In this document: positions 44,471-53,327 of the stretch, piece by piece
Position numbering within the stretch: position 1 is the stretch's first letter
Layout: the number at the start of each line of letters is the position of its first letter
Source of the DNA: Chryseotalea sp. WA131a
GTDB taxonomy: Bacteria > Bacteroidota > Bacteroidia > Cytophagales > Cyclobacteriaceae
Direction of reading: 5' to 3'
DNA: 64,000 bases
NCBI GenBank assembly: GCA_025370075.1
Contig: CP073016.1
Span: forward strand, 4,650,001 to 4,714,000
The notes under the pieces: model-generated
What the model was told of the DNA's origin: nothing
Databases searched by the model: none
Seen by the model: the letters and a program-made list of their open reading frames with translations, nothing else
Program-made: the position numbers and the translations under genes

Positions 44471-45898
44471 ATGGAACGAATTTCGTACAACCGCACAAAA
44501 ATTGTGGCCACTGTTGGCCCTGCCTCCAACAACAAAGAAATGCTACACGCGCTGATCAAAGAGGGCGTAGACGTATTTCGGTTAAATTTTTCGCACGGCA
44601 AACACGAAGATCACTTAAAGGTAATCAACTATGTGCGCGAGTTGAACAAAGAAATGGGCACCAATGTGGCTTTGCTGCAAGATTTGCAAGGCCCCAAAAT
44701 CCGTGTAAACGAAATGCAGCCTGGCATTGAACTGGTGCCTGGGCAAGAATTAATTATTACTACCCGCGAGGTGTTGGGTAATAATGAATTGGTCAGCACC
44801 TCTTATGAAGGATTGCCCCGCGATGTAAAGAAGGGCGACATGATTTTGATTGATGATGGCAAAATTGAGTTGAAAGTGGTGGAGGTGCGTGATATTGATG
44901 TGGTATGCCGCGTAATTTATGGTGGACCACTAAAGCCGCGCAAGGGAATTAACCTTCCATTCTCAAAAGTTTCTGCACCTTCTCTTACCGAGAAAGATTA
45001 TGAAGATTTGGAGTTTGGTCTGAAAAACAATATCGATTGGGTGGCCTTATCGTTTGTGCGCAAAGCAACCGATATTGAAATCTTGCGCGAAGTAATCAAC
45101 CGACATAAATCGGCTACACGCATAGTTGCAAAAATTGAAAAGCCCGAAGCTCTTGAAAATATTGATTCCATCATTGCTGCAACCGATGCGGTAATGGTGG
45201 CCCGTGGCGATTTGGGGGTTGAGATTTGGATGGAAGAAGTGCCGATGGTGCAAAAAATGTTAGTAGAAAAATGCAACAAGGCCGCCAAACCTGTGATTGT
45301 AGCCACCCAAATGATGGAGAGCATGATCGAGAACCCGCGACCCACCCGCGCGGAAACCAATGACGTGGCCAATGCAGTGATGGACGGTGCCGATGCTCTG
45401 ATGTTATCAGCCGAAACAGCCGCAGGTAAATATCCGATCGAAGTAATCCGAAGCATGGTTCGCACTATTGGTTCAGTAGAAAAGCAAGGAAAGATATTTT
45501 ACAGATTTAGAGAACCAGAGAAAAATACCCCTACTTTTTTTGCTGACAGTTTGATCTTGACTGCTTGCAAACTGGCGAAAGATGTAAATGCCAAAGCCAT
45601 TGTGGGTATGACCCAATTGGGTTACAGTGCCTACAAAGCTTCTTCGCACCGCCCCGATGCCAACATATTTGCCTTTACAAGCAACGCCTCCATTATCAAC
45701 ACTATGAATTTGGTTTGGGCAACCCGCGCTTATCATTACGACAAAGCCGCTTCTACCGATGCCACCATTGCCGATGTAGAGGAAATTTTAAAGCGCGATG
45801 GTCACGTCAAGAAAGGCGACATCTTCATTGTATTGGCGAGCATGCCCATTCAAGAACGCGGACGGACGAATACTATTAAAGTGCACGAGGTGCAATAA
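44471..45898 (+). CDS. pyk: Pyruvate kinase
   Basis: It converts phosphoenolpyruvate and ADP to pyruvate and ATP. ATG 44471 (MERISYNRTKIVATVGP) gives 475 aa, the normal length. Visible are RLNFSHG (substrate/K+ site), the signature IVAKIEKPEALENID with the catalytic Lys, MVARGDLGVE, and the TQMMESMIENPRPTRAE loop. The C-terminal domain carries the allosteric-site region. The longer frame overlapping the upstream gene is not credible. Confidence 0.97.
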   Translation: MERISYNRTKIVATVGPASNNKEMLHALIKEGVDVFRLNFSHGKHEDHLKVINYVRELNKEMGTNVALLQDLQGPKIRVNEMQPGIELVPGQELIITTREVLGNNELVSTSYEGLPRDVKKGDMILIDDGKIELKVVEVRDIDVVCRVIYGGPLKPRKGINLPFSKVSAPSLTEKDYEDLEFGLKNNIDWVALSFVRKATDIEILREVINRHKSATRIVAKIEKPEALENIDSIIAATDAVMVARGDLGVEIWMEEVPMVQKMLVEKCNKAAKPVIVATQMMESMIENPRPTRAETNDVANAVMDGADALMLSAETAAGKYPIEVIRSMVRTIGSVEKQGKIFYRFREPEKNTPTFFADSLILTACKLAKDVNAKAIVGMTQLGYSAYKASSHRPDANIFAFTSNASIINTMNLVWATRAYHYDKAASTDATIADVEEILKRDGHVKKGDIFIVLASMPIQERGRTNTIKVHEVQ

Positions 45899-46049
45899 TT
45901 TGGTTAGTAGTCCATTGGTAAGTGTCAACAAATCTCATTACTTCATTTCATAGAGATGAAAACAATCGAGGTTTTGGATTTTTTAAATCCGCTTGAGAAA
46001 GAAGATTTTGGGAAGGGGGTACTCATCTGAAAATAGGCTACCACCTCCG

Positions 46050-46919
46050 CTACTTCTTCACAAACTGCCCGATGTAAAGAGCAATCATTACCAACACAGC
46101 ACCAACAGCAGTGTGGATGGTGAATGGTTCATGAAGCAAAAACGTGGCGTACGTAAACCCGAATACAGGGCAAAGAAAAAGCCACAAGGAGGCACGTACG
46201 GCATCGTCTTTTAAAAGACGTAGCCAAAGTTGAACAGCTAAAATAGAAACCGGTACAATCAACCAAAGCAATGCCAACCAAAAGCGCGTGTCAAACACAT
46301 TGCCTTGGCGATGCAGAACAAATGCAAAAGGGAGTAACATCAGTCCGCCCATAAAAACCTGCCAGCCGTTAATCGTCATGCGCGGCAGTTGCCATTTTAC
46401 GGAAGCGTAATAAACCGAGCCGATAGAATACATGAGCATGCAGAGCACGATCAGCAACACTCCGCCTACCGTACTATGCCCCGTTTGTAGCAATGGAAAT
46501 GTGGCAATGCCCACACCCACCATACCCAGCAGAATACTCAGCCACTCGCGCATTGCTACATTGCGTTTCATGATGATGGCCGAAAGAATACTGATCATTA
46601 ATGGATTGAGTGCGATTGCCATGGTAGTAATACCAGCCGCCACATACTTGAGTGCCAAAATAAAAATGCCAAGGTATAACGCTGTGTTGAATGCCCCGAA
46701 GACCGCTATTTGCCACCATTCTTTTCCACGTGGAAGGGAATGACGCAATACTACGTGTGCCGCAAAGAGCAATAGCGCACCCGCCATTAAAAATCGAATG
46801 GTAAAAAAAGTGAGCGGCTCCACCGACATCAATCCAAACTTGCCAGCTGTGGAAGCAGAAGCCCAAAGAAGCGCGAAGGCGATTCCCGCGAGGATGTATT
46901 TGAGTTGAAGGGTTTTCAC
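46050..46919 (-). CDS. EamA/DMT-family transporter
   Basis: The 289-aa protein has ten predicted membrane helices in two EamA repeats: IAFALLWASASTAGKFGL at the N-terminus, RFLMAGALLL, and the second repeat beginning VGGVLLIVLCMLMYSIGSVYY. It is a drug/metabolite exporter of unknown substrate in the inner membrane. Translation appears to start at GTG. It is separated from pyk by 150 bp with no feature, and flanked towards metG by a degenerate CCACTCACCACTTA-type spacer. Confidence 0.9.
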   Translation of the reverse strand: MKTLQLKYILAGIAFALLWASASTAGKFGLMSVEPLTFFTIRFLMAGALLLFAAHVVLRHSLPRGKEWWQIAVFGAFNTALYLGIFILALKYVAAGITTMAIALNPLMISILSAIIMKRNVAMREWLSILLGMVGVGIATFPLLQTGHSTVGGVLLIVLCMLMYSIGSVYYASVKWQLPRMTINGWQVFMGGLMLLPFAFVLHRQGNVFDTRFWLALLWLIVPVSILAVQLWLRLLKDDAVRASLWLFLCPVFGFTYATFLLHEPFTIHTAVGAVLVMIALYIGQFVKK

Positions 46920-47007
46920 GGAATAGAAGTTAGAAAATAGGATTTAGTAATTAGGAGATTGAATACCGATTGCTGGTTACCACTTATCAACCACCACTCA
47001 CCACTTA

Positions 47008-49116
47008 CTAACTAACTGTAGACCCCGCACTCACCACTTCATTTGGTTGCAGCAACCGAAGTTTACCATCTTTGTCAGCGGCCATCAAAATCATCCCTTG
47101 CGAATCCACACCCATAATTTTTCGAGGAGCGAGGTTGATCAAAATGGTTACTTGCTTGCCCACGATTTCTTCCGGTGAAAAATGTTCTGCAATGCCACTC
47201 ATCACGGTGCGCTTATCAATGCCTGTATCGACTTGGAGCTTCAATAACTTTTTTGATTTCTCTACCCGTTCTGCTTTCAGAATGGTACCGATACGGATAT
47301 CCATTTTTTGAAAATCGTCAAAACTGATTTCTGCTTTGGCAGGATCAGCTGGTTGATTGGCAAGTTCTATTGCTTTCTTTGAATCGTTTAATTTTTGAAG
47401 TTGCTTTGCAATTACATCATCCTCTATTTTTTCGAACAGCAATTCAGGTTCACCAAATCCATGCCCTACTTTTAGCAAATCGTATCGTCCCGCTTGTTGC
47501 CAATCCAATACTTCTGAAATGGCCAGCATCTTTTTCAACTTTGCAGAAGTAAATGGAAGAAACGGTTCGCACACGATGACCAAGCTAGCTGAAATCTGGA
47601 TAGCAATATTTAAAATAGTGCCCACTTGCTGCATATCTGTTTTTGCCAGTTTCCATGGTTCGGTTTCTGCCAGATACTTGTTACCTAATCGAGCCAAGTC
47701 CATGAGGGTAGCCGTGGCTTCTCGAAGACGATATTGTTCGATGGACGATCCGATTTTGGCCGGGAATTCTTTTAAGTCGGCTAAAACTTTTTTGTCCAAG
47801 TCGGTCAACACCCCAAGTGATGGCACTTGGTTGTTAAAGTATTTTTGGGTGAGCACCAAGGCACGATTCACAAAGTTTCCAAAGATGGCCACCAACTCGT
47901 TGTTGTTCTTAGCCTGAAAATCTTTCCATGTAAACTCACTGTCTTTGGTTTCAGGCAAGTTGGTGAGCAACGCATAGCGCAGCACATCCGGCTTGTTGGG
48001 AAAGTCAGCCAGGTACTCATGCATTTCAATCGACCAGCCGCGGCTAGTGCTCATCTTGTCGCCCTCCAAGTTCATGAACTCGTTGGCCGGTACGTTATCT
48101 GGTACAATGTATTCGCCAGTGGCATGTAACATGATGGGGAAGATGATGCAGTGGAATACGATGTTGTCTTTACCCACAAAGTGCAACAGCTTCGTTTCTT
48201 TGTCTTGCCAATACTTTTTCCAGTCGGTTTTTTCGGTTTTCCCAAAATCGCGCTGTGGAGTAGCAAATTCCTTTTTGCCTGAACTTAATTCTTCAAACAA
48301 TGCGCGGGTTGCTGAGATGTAACCAATGGGTGCATCAAACCATACATACAATACTTTCCCTTCCGCATCGGGCAATGGAACTTTAATTCCCCAATCCAAG
48401 TCGCGTGTCATGGCGCGAGGTTGCAACCCGGCATCGATCCACGATTTGCATTGGCCATACACGTTTGTTTTCCAATCGTCTTTGTGCGATTTCAAAATCC
48501 AATCGGTCAGCCACCCTTCATAGTTTTGCAAAGGCAAGTACCAATGCTTGGTAGCTTTTAGGATGGGCGGGTTGCCCGATAGGGTAGAGCGAGGGTTGAT
48601 CAACTCGCGCGGACTTAGTGTAGAGCCACACTTCTCGCATTGATCACCATACGCGTTGGGGTTGCCGCATTTAGGGCATGTGCCCATGATGTAACGGTCT
48701 GCCAAAAAAGTATTGGCCGTAACATCAAAATATTGCTCCGATGTTTCTTCCGTCAGCAGCCCTTTGTCATACAAGGTTTTAAAAATCTTTTGCGAAGTCT
48801 GGTGGTGTAGCTGGTTGCTGGTGCGGTGGTAAATATCGAATGACATGCCCAACCTTTCAAAGCAATCGCGGATGAGCGTATGGTACTTGTCAATAATTGC
48901 TTGCGGAGTAGTTTTTTCTTTTAATGCTTGGTTGGGGATGGCCGTGCCGTGTTCATCGCTCCCACATACAAACACCACATCTTTTTTGATGGATCGCAAA
49001 TAGCGCACGTACACATCAGATGGGATGTAAGCGCCTGCTAGGTGACCAATATGTTTGGGGCCATTGGCGTACGGCAAGGCGGCCGTTACCATGTATCGTT
49101 TTGGTGCTGCGTTCAT
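47008..49116 (-). CDS. metG: Methionyl-tRNA synthetase
   Basis: It charges tRNA-Met. The ATG at 49116 (MNAAPKRYMVTAALPYANGPKH...) gives 702 aa. Visible are the HIGH motif (HIGH in NGPKHIGHLAG), the zinc-binding knuckles CPKCGNPNAYGDQCEKC, the KMSKS loop as DKMSTSRGW, the anticodon-binding helical domain, and a C-terminal EMAP-II/Arc1p tRNA-binding domain (DFQKMDIRIGTILKAERVEKSKKLL). A -7 promoter element lies 18 bp upstream. Confidence 0.97.
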   Translation of the reverse strand: MNAAPKRYMVTAALPYANGPKHIGHLAGAYIPSDVYVRYLRSIKKDVVFVCGSDEHGTAIPNQALKEKTTPQAIIDKYHTLIRDCFERLGMSFDIYHRTSNQLHHQTSQKIFKTLYDKGLLTEETSEQYFDVTANTFLADRYIMGTCPKCGNPNAYGDQCEKCGSTLSPRELINPRSTLSGNPPILKATKHWYLPLQNYEGWLTDWILKSHKDDWKTNVYGQCKSWIDAGLQPRAMTRDLDWGIKVPLPDAEGKVLYVWFDAPIGYISATRALFEELSSGKKEFATPQRDFGKTEKTDWKKYWQDKETKLLHFVGKDNIVFHCIIFPIMLHATGEYIVPDNVPANEFMNLEGDKMSTSRGWSIEMHEYLADFPNKPDVLRYALLTNLPETKDSEFTWKDFQAKNNNELVAIFGNFVNRALVLTQKYFNNQVPSLGVLTDLDKKVLADLKEFPAKIGSSIEQYRLREATATLMDLARLGNKYLAETEPWKLAKTDMQQVGTILNIAIQISASLVIVCEPFLPFTSAKLKKMLAISEVLDWQQAGRYDLLKVGHGFGEPELLFEKIEDDVIAKQLQKLNDSKKAIELANQPADPAKAEISFDDFQKMDIRIGTILKAERVEKSKKLLKLQVDTGIDKRTVMSGIAEHFSPEEIVGKQVTILINLAPRKIMGVDSQGMILMAADKDGKLRLLQPNEVVSAGSTVS

Positions 49117-49134
49117 CTTAGGAAAAAAACTGTG

Positions 49135-49142
49135 CAAAGATA
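49135..49142 (-). promoter_or_regulatory. -7 promoter element for metG
   Basis: CAAAGATA reads TATCTTTG on the minus strand (TAnnTTTG) and lies 18 bp upstream of the metG ATG. The leader would be about 10-15 nt. Confidence 0.6.
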
Positions 49143-49184
49143 AGGTTTAAACTACGAACTGCTAGCCGCACAAGCAGTGGCACC

Positions 49185-51347
49185 CTAGTTATTGGTCTCT
49201 TGGTCAAACTCAATAATGGGTGGTTCTTCTTTTCGCAACTGCGCCATCAAGGCCTCGTTTAGTTCCATTACTTGATCGGTGGCGTCTTGAGAAATCCGTA
49301 TTGAAAAAGTTGTTCCTGCTTTAGATGTCTTCTCTAGTTTGATAGAGCCCTGCAATCGATCTGTGCAGATCTTGCAAAGATAAAGGCCCACCCCACCGGT
49401 CTCTGATTTTTCGGATCCGCGCATAAACATAGTGAAAACATCTTGGTTGGGCTTTACTTCAATGCCCACCCCATTATCTTTCACCACAATGATGGCATCG
49501 GAGCCAGCCGATTTTACGGATATCTTCACATAGGGTTCAATCCTTTTCGATTCGTTGAAAAACTTGAGCGAGTTGTCCACCATGTTTTCTAAGATCATGC
49601 GGATTAGGATTGGATCAGAAACGACTTTAAGATTTGGCTCCACTTCTATAGAAATCTTGATATACTTGAGCAGCCCGTTTTTCCTTTCGAAATCCTTAAT
49701 TTCATCCATCATCTTCACGAAGTTGATCTCAACAGCCTGAAGGATGGTGTTGGTGATGTCCGCTACTACCGTGATACGGCTGAGGGTGCGGATCATCTTT
49801 TCAATTTGTGTGCTTTTCTTTTCCAGCAGCTCTTTGGAGAACACATGGTCGTTGATGTTGTCAAAGCCTAGGTTGTTAAGCCCTTTGAGGGTAGCCACCG
49901 GTCCGCGGATATCGTGCGAAGTCTTGTATAGAAAATTGCGGAGGTCGCCCTGGGCTCTATCTAGTTTTTCGTTGGTCTTCTTTAAGTCTTGCGTTCGCTC
50001 CAGCACTTTCTCTTCCAGTTTCAGGTTGACCTCTTTTAATTGCTTACTGTACTTGCGTTGAAAAATGATGAGTACAAAGGCGAACGTAAGCACGATCAAG
50101 GTAACGGCAACAATGACTGAAGATAACTCTCGTTGCTTCTTCAAAAGCTTGTCTTTCAAAACCAATACTTCGTTTTTTTCCTTTATGGTTTTAATGTTTT
50201 CGCGTTCTGCAAAGTTGGTTTGGACTTTGGCGAGATTTTTAATTAATTCTTCTGAATAGATGCTGTCCTTTAACTTGGTATATTTTCCGAGATAATATGC
50301 TGTCTTTTTAAAATCTAGCTCTTTACTATATATTTTAGATAGTTGATCGTATAACTGTATTAAAGATTCAGCGTAATCAGAAGTTTCTGCTAAACTAAGT
50401 GCTTCATTCAAATATTTTAACGCTTTCTGATCATTTCCCCGCGCGGTCTCTAACATACTTAATTGATGTAGATTATCAATTTGGTAAATTATATTGCTCT
50501 GTTTCCTCGAAATATCCAATGATTTAATCAAACAATCTTCTGCTTTATTTAAGTCCTTATTTCCGATATACGAAGTACCTAACCCAAGCAACCCCTCTCT
50601 TTTCATGTTGTCGGAACAATCGGCATTGCAAAGATTGAAACCCTGCTTAAACTGGTCTATCGCCATTTGGAATTCCTTTATCTGATTGTAGCATAAGCCA
50701 AGATTTATGATAATACGGTCAAGATCCCTTAAATCAGAAATTTCTTTTTTTATCTCAATGGCTTTTTGATAATACTCGATTGCCTTTTTATGATCTTTCA
50801 GATGATAAAACACTAAACCAATATTATTCAAAGCAGTAGCTATTGATTTTTTATCACCCTCCTCCTCGCGAATTAGCAAGGATTTAAAATAGTACTCCAG
50901 TGCCTTATCATAGTTCCCAAGATAATCATAAGCAAGTCCAGTGTTGTTAAGGATGAATTTGATTTGCTTTTTTGCCTCTGGAAGTCGGTCTTTGTTTCGA
51001 CTCGCAACGCCTAATATATTTATTAAGATTTCAATAGCCTCATCATTTTTTCCTAGATCCATAAGTGAGTAAGCCACTTTGCGACCTCCTTCAACAATCT
51101 TTGTGCTATCGCCAAGTTGTTTTGCAAGTCGATCAAACTCCATTGCATACTTCAAAGCAATTTCGTATTCCACTTGGTTGTACTCTTTGAATAACTCATT
51201 CAATACATCCAGCTTTTCGTAGGATGCTGGGAGTTCAAGTTTTTTTTCAAGTGAGTCAACTCTTTTAATGTTCTGCGAAAATAAATTGATAGATAAGAAT
51301 CCTATGAAACATATTGTTAAAGTGCTATGCTTCAAAATATTATACAT
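49185..51347 (-). CDS. TPR-sensor histidine kinase
   Basis: The ATG at 51347 (MYNILKHSTLTICFIGFLSI) gives 720 aa with a signal peptide. Residues ~40-380 are about eight TPR units in the periplasm (for example NTGLAYDYLGNYDKALEYYFKSL). They are followed by a membrane helix (VIVAVTLIVLTFAFVLIIF), a coiled coil, a phosphoacceptor helix KTSHDIRGPVATLKG, and an ATPase domain with N-box NMVDNSLKF, G1 KDNGVGIE and G2 GGVGLYL. No response regulator is nearby. It is divergent from the tandem lipopeptide array, so the two share an intergenic control region. Confidence 0.92.
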   Translation of the reverse strand: MYNILKHSTLTICFIGFLSINLFSQNIKRVDSLEKKLELPASYEKLDVLNELFKEYNQVEYEIALKYAMEFDRLAKQLGDSTKIVEGGRKVAYSLMDLGKNDEAIEILINILGVASRNKDRLPEAKKQIKFILNNTGLAYDYLGNYDKALEYYFKSLLIREEEGDKKSIATALNNIGLVFYHLKDHKKAIEYYQKAIEIKKEISDLRDLDRIIINLGLCYNQIKEFQMAIDQFKQGFNLCNADCSDNMKREGLLGLGTSYIGNKDLNKAEDCLIKSLDISRKQSNIIYQIDNLHQLSMLETARGNDQKALKYLNEALSLAETSDYAESLIQLYDQLSKIYSKELDFKKTAYYLGKYTKLKDSIYSEELIKNLAKVQTNFAERENIKTIKEKNEVLVLKDKLLKKQRELSSVIVAVTLIVLTFAFVLIIFQRKYSKQLKEVNLKLEEKVLERTQDLKKTNEKLDRAQGDLRNFLYKTSHDIRGPVATLKGLNNLGFDNINDHVFSKELLEKKSTQIEKMIRTLSRITVVADITNTILQAVEINFVKMMDEIKDFERKNGLLKYIKISIEVEPNLKVVSDPILIRMILENMVDNSLKFFNESKRIEPYVKISVKSAGSDAIIVVKDNGVGIEVKPNQDVFTMFMRGSEKSETGGVGLYLCKICTDRLQGSIKLEKTSKAGTTFSIRISQDATDQVMELNEALMAQLRKEEPPIIEFDQETNN

Positions 51348-51409
51348 GAGTAAGGAACCAAATGACATTCAAAATTATTTTAAAGCTTAGTTATCCACCT
51401 TTGCGATGT

Positions 51410-51417
51410 CAAAAATA
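51410..51417 (-). promoter_or_regulatory. -7 promoter element for the TPR histidine kinase
   Basis: CAAAAATA reads TATTTTTG on the minus strand, 62 bp upstream of the kinase ATG, within the 108-bp divergent gap to the lipoprotein array. No TAnnTTTG was found for the array itself. Confidence 0.45.
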
Positions 51418-51455
51418 AACAACCACTAAATCCTAAACTTAAACTTTTATATGAT

Positions 51456-51581
51456 ATGAAAAAAATGCTCTACATCGCTTGGGTTCTCGTCATTAGTTCA
51501 ATGGTTTTTTCTTGCACCAAGGAAGAGGTTAAACCACAAGGAACAACCGCTCAACCCACTGGAACCGGATTTAAAGAATAA
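51456..51581 (+). CDS. Tandem small lipoprotein, copy 1
   Basis: It encodes a 41-aa precursor, MKKMLYIAWVLVISSMVFSC followed by a 21-residue tail, with the lipobox cysteine at position 20. The mature peptide is 22 residues (CTKEEVKPQG...GFKE). The signal part differs from copies 2-5 at eight positions, while the mature part is identical to copies 2-4. That pattern suggests selection on the mature peptide. No known family recognised. Confidence 0.85.
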   Translation: MKKMLYIAWVLVISSMVFSCTKEEVKPQGTTAQPTGTGFKE

Positions 51582-51640
51582 TTTGGTCTTCATTGTAAAT
51601 AAATTTTAAACTAATAAAACTATAAATAACTTAAAACGCT

Positions 51641-51766
51641 ATGAAAAAAATACTCTACATCGCTTGTGTCTTGATGATTGGTTCGTTTGTTTCTTCTTGC
51701 ACCAAGGAAGAGGTTAAACCACAAGGAACAACCGCTCAACCCACTGGAACCGGATTTAAAGAATAA
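51641..51766 (+). CDS. Tandem small lipoprotein, copy 2
   Basis: 41-aa precursor with signal MKKILYIACVLMIGSFVSSC and mature CTKEEVKPQGTTAQPTGTG plus FKE. Its coding sequence is identical to copy 4 and nearly identical to copy 3. The acylated cysteine should anchor it in the inner or outer membrane, and the short hydrophilic tail has no transmembrane or enzymatic feature. Confidence 0.87.
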   Translation: MKKILYIACVLMIGSFVSSCTKEEVKPQGTTAQPTGTGFKE

Positions 51767-51825
51767 TTTGGTCTTCATTGTAAATAAATTTTAAACTAAT
51801 AAAACTATAAATAACTTAAAACGCT

Positions 51826-51951
51826 ATGAAAAAAATACTCTACATCGCTTGTGTCTTGATGATTGGTTCGTTTGTTTCTTCTTGCACCAAAGAAGAAGTT
51901 AAACCACAAGGAACAACCGCTCAACCCACTGGAACCGGATTTAAAGAATAA
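51826..51951 (+). CDS. Tandem small lipoprotein, copy 3
   Basis: The protein is the same as copy 2; only silent changes (AAAGAAGAAGTT for AAGGAAGAGGTT) distinguish it. The spacer and upstream sequence are also identical to copies 2 and 4. Confidence 0.87.
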   Translation: MKKILYIACVLMIGSFVSSCTKEEVKPQGTTAQPTGTGFKE

Positions 51952-52010
51952 TTTGGTCTTCATTGTAAATAAATTTTAAACTAATAAAACTATAAATAAC
52001 TTAAAACGCT

Positions 52011-52136
52011 ATGAAAAAAATACTCTACATCGCTTGTGTCTTGATGATTGGTTCGTTTGTTTCTTCTTGCACCAAGGAAGAGGTTAAACCACAAGGAACA
52101 ACCGCTCAACCCACTGGAACCGGATTTAAAGAATAA
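52011..52136 (+). CDS. Tandem small lipoprotein, copy 4
   Basis: The protein is identical to copies 2 and 3. The downstream spacer begins to diverge (GATTTTCATTGAAAATAAATTC), marking the edge of the homogenised block. Confidence 0.87.
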   Translation: MKKILYIACVLMIGSFVSSCTKEEVKPQGTTAQPTGTGFKE

Positions 52137-52195
52137 TTTGATTTTCATTGAAAATAAATTCTAAACTAATAATACTTTAAATAATTGATAACGCT

Positions 52196-52321
52196 ATGAA
52201 AAAAATACTCTACATCGCTTGTGTCTTGATAATTGGTTCGTTTGTTTCTTCTTGCACCAAGGAAGAGGTTAAACCACAAGGAACAACAGTTCAACCTACT
52301 GGAACAGGATTTAAAGAATAG
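52196..52321 (+). CDS. Tandem small lipoprotein, copy 5
   Basis: The precursor carries two amino-acid changes from copy 2: Met12 to Ile in the signal peptide and Ala32 to Val in the mature tail (TTVQPTGTG). It ends in TAG rather than TAA. It is the last unit of the array and is followed after 36 bp by a different small exported peptide gene. Confidence 0.85.
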   Translation: MKKILYIACVLIIGSFVSSCTKEEVKPQGTTVQPTGTGFKE

Positions 52322-52357
52322 TATATTATATTATAAAAGCACAAAAACACTTTAATT

Positions 52358-52504
52358 ATGAAAGCTAAATTAATCATTATTGCCATCGCAGCGGTTACCC
52401 TTTTGTCTTTCGCTTTTACAACAAGTAACAAGAAAGCCCCTGGTACTAAAAGTAATATTGAGGAGTCAAGCGGTTTTGCTTTACAAGATAGAGATCAGTT
52501 TTAA
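52358..52504 (+). CDS. Small exported peptide, 48 aa
   Basis: It starts MKAKLIIIAIAAVTLLSFAF, a signal or membrane helix without a lipobox. A short hydrophilic tail with SNIEESSGFALQDRDQF follows. It is unrelated in sequence to the five lipopeptides but has the same size, strand and layout, so it may belong to the same transcript. No known family recognised. Confidence 0.65.
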   Translation: MKAKLIIIAIAAVTLLSFAFTTSNKKAPGTKSNIEESSGFALQDRDQF

Positions 52505-52589
52505 TTTCATAAAAGAGATTAAACTTAATCTGATTTGATTTCAAATTTACTCCTTTTGAGACTGGAGTTTAGTGAATCTCCGAAAAGGG

Positions 52590-52945
52590 TTTCGGATAAA
52601 TGCCAACTTTCTAGTCACGCATTGTAAAAGCTTAGTTTGATAGGAGTCAACTGAAATCCTTCAACCTTTCTTCAAAGAACGTACTTTAATTCGTTTTGTT
52701 TACGATTTGTAGCAAACGAATCATCTTAAAACGAGCCTATCGGTGGTTTCGTTTCCGAGAGCATGTTTTAATCAGAAGCCTATTTCAAAACATTATGAAA
52801 GTTCTTGGCTCAGGTGAACCTTTAGTATTGAGGTTTTATCTAAATCTTACCTTTCTATTCACACGTATTAAAAGCGTGATTTGATAGGATTCATTTTAAA
52901 TCCGTCAATCTTTCTTCAAAGAACGTACTTTAGATACGTTTTTAC
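52590..52945. repeat. Two diverged ~95-bp direct repeats in a gene-free stretch
   Basis: The sequence CTTTCTTCAAAGAACGTACTTTA occurs near 52667 and again 245 bp later near 52912. In both places it is preceded by TTTGATAGGA and a similar ~50-bp leader. Between 52505 and 53113 I see no credible gene; these may be decayed remains of further tandem units or a non-coding repeat. Confidence 0.6.
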
Positions 52946-53113
52946 AAGTACTATCAGAGTATTGAATTGTAATTTTGGACTTGTATTCTTAAGTTTTCGA
53001 ATGCAACCTTACATGTCAAAACCCCTATTTTTTCGCTAAATGGATTTTTTAGTCGGTTGAAATAGCATTGAAATGATGGCCTCTACCTATTCAGAATTGA
53101 TGCCTTTTCAAAA

Positions 53114-53269
53114 TTTTTATATGCCTTTCTCGGTCTTAAATTCAGCACCTGAAACATCTGCTGGTCTTGAACTGTGCCGGGGTTGGGGGTAGTCAGTAGT
53201 TTATCACCGGCAAAGATGCTGTTGGCGCCTGCCAAAAAACAAAGTGCTTGTTCTTCCAGCGCAACTCTT
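53114..53269 (-). pseudogene. Duplicated 3' fragment of bioB
   Basis: This segment is nearly identical to 54087-54250, the last ~50 codons of bioB. It includes the stretch TCAGCACCTGAAACATCTGC and the ACAAAGTGCTTGTTCTTCC stretch, then diverges. It is on the same strand as bioB, detached from the rest of the gene, and has no start. With the intact end it brackets the 817-bp insert carrying the GNAT-like pair. Confidence 0.85.
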
Positions 53270-53327
53270 ATTTTTTTTGGTAGAAAAACGTTGTCCTCTC
53301 ATCAATAATTTTTCTTAAATTGGATGT

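Larger units (their letters stand above)
51456..52321 (+). repeat. Five tandem 185-bp units, each with one small lipoprotein gene
   Basis: Start codons fall at 51456, 51641, 51826, 52011 and 52196, exactly 185 bp apart. Each unit has a 126-bp gene and a 59-bp spacer (TTTGGTCTTCATTGTAAATA...AAAACGCT). Units 2-4 are almost identical, and units 1 and 5 are the diverged edges. The pattern shows recent amplification by unequal recombination. Confidence 0.97.

Noticed and set aside
51456..52321. CRISPR-like regular spacing
   Set aside because: The 185-bp units contain whole lipoprotein genes with conserved spacers, not short repeats with unique spacers.
52696..52884. 62-aa plus-strand open frame after the peptide array
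   Set aside because: It spans the boundaries of the two non-coding repeats, begins without context and has no family resemblance.
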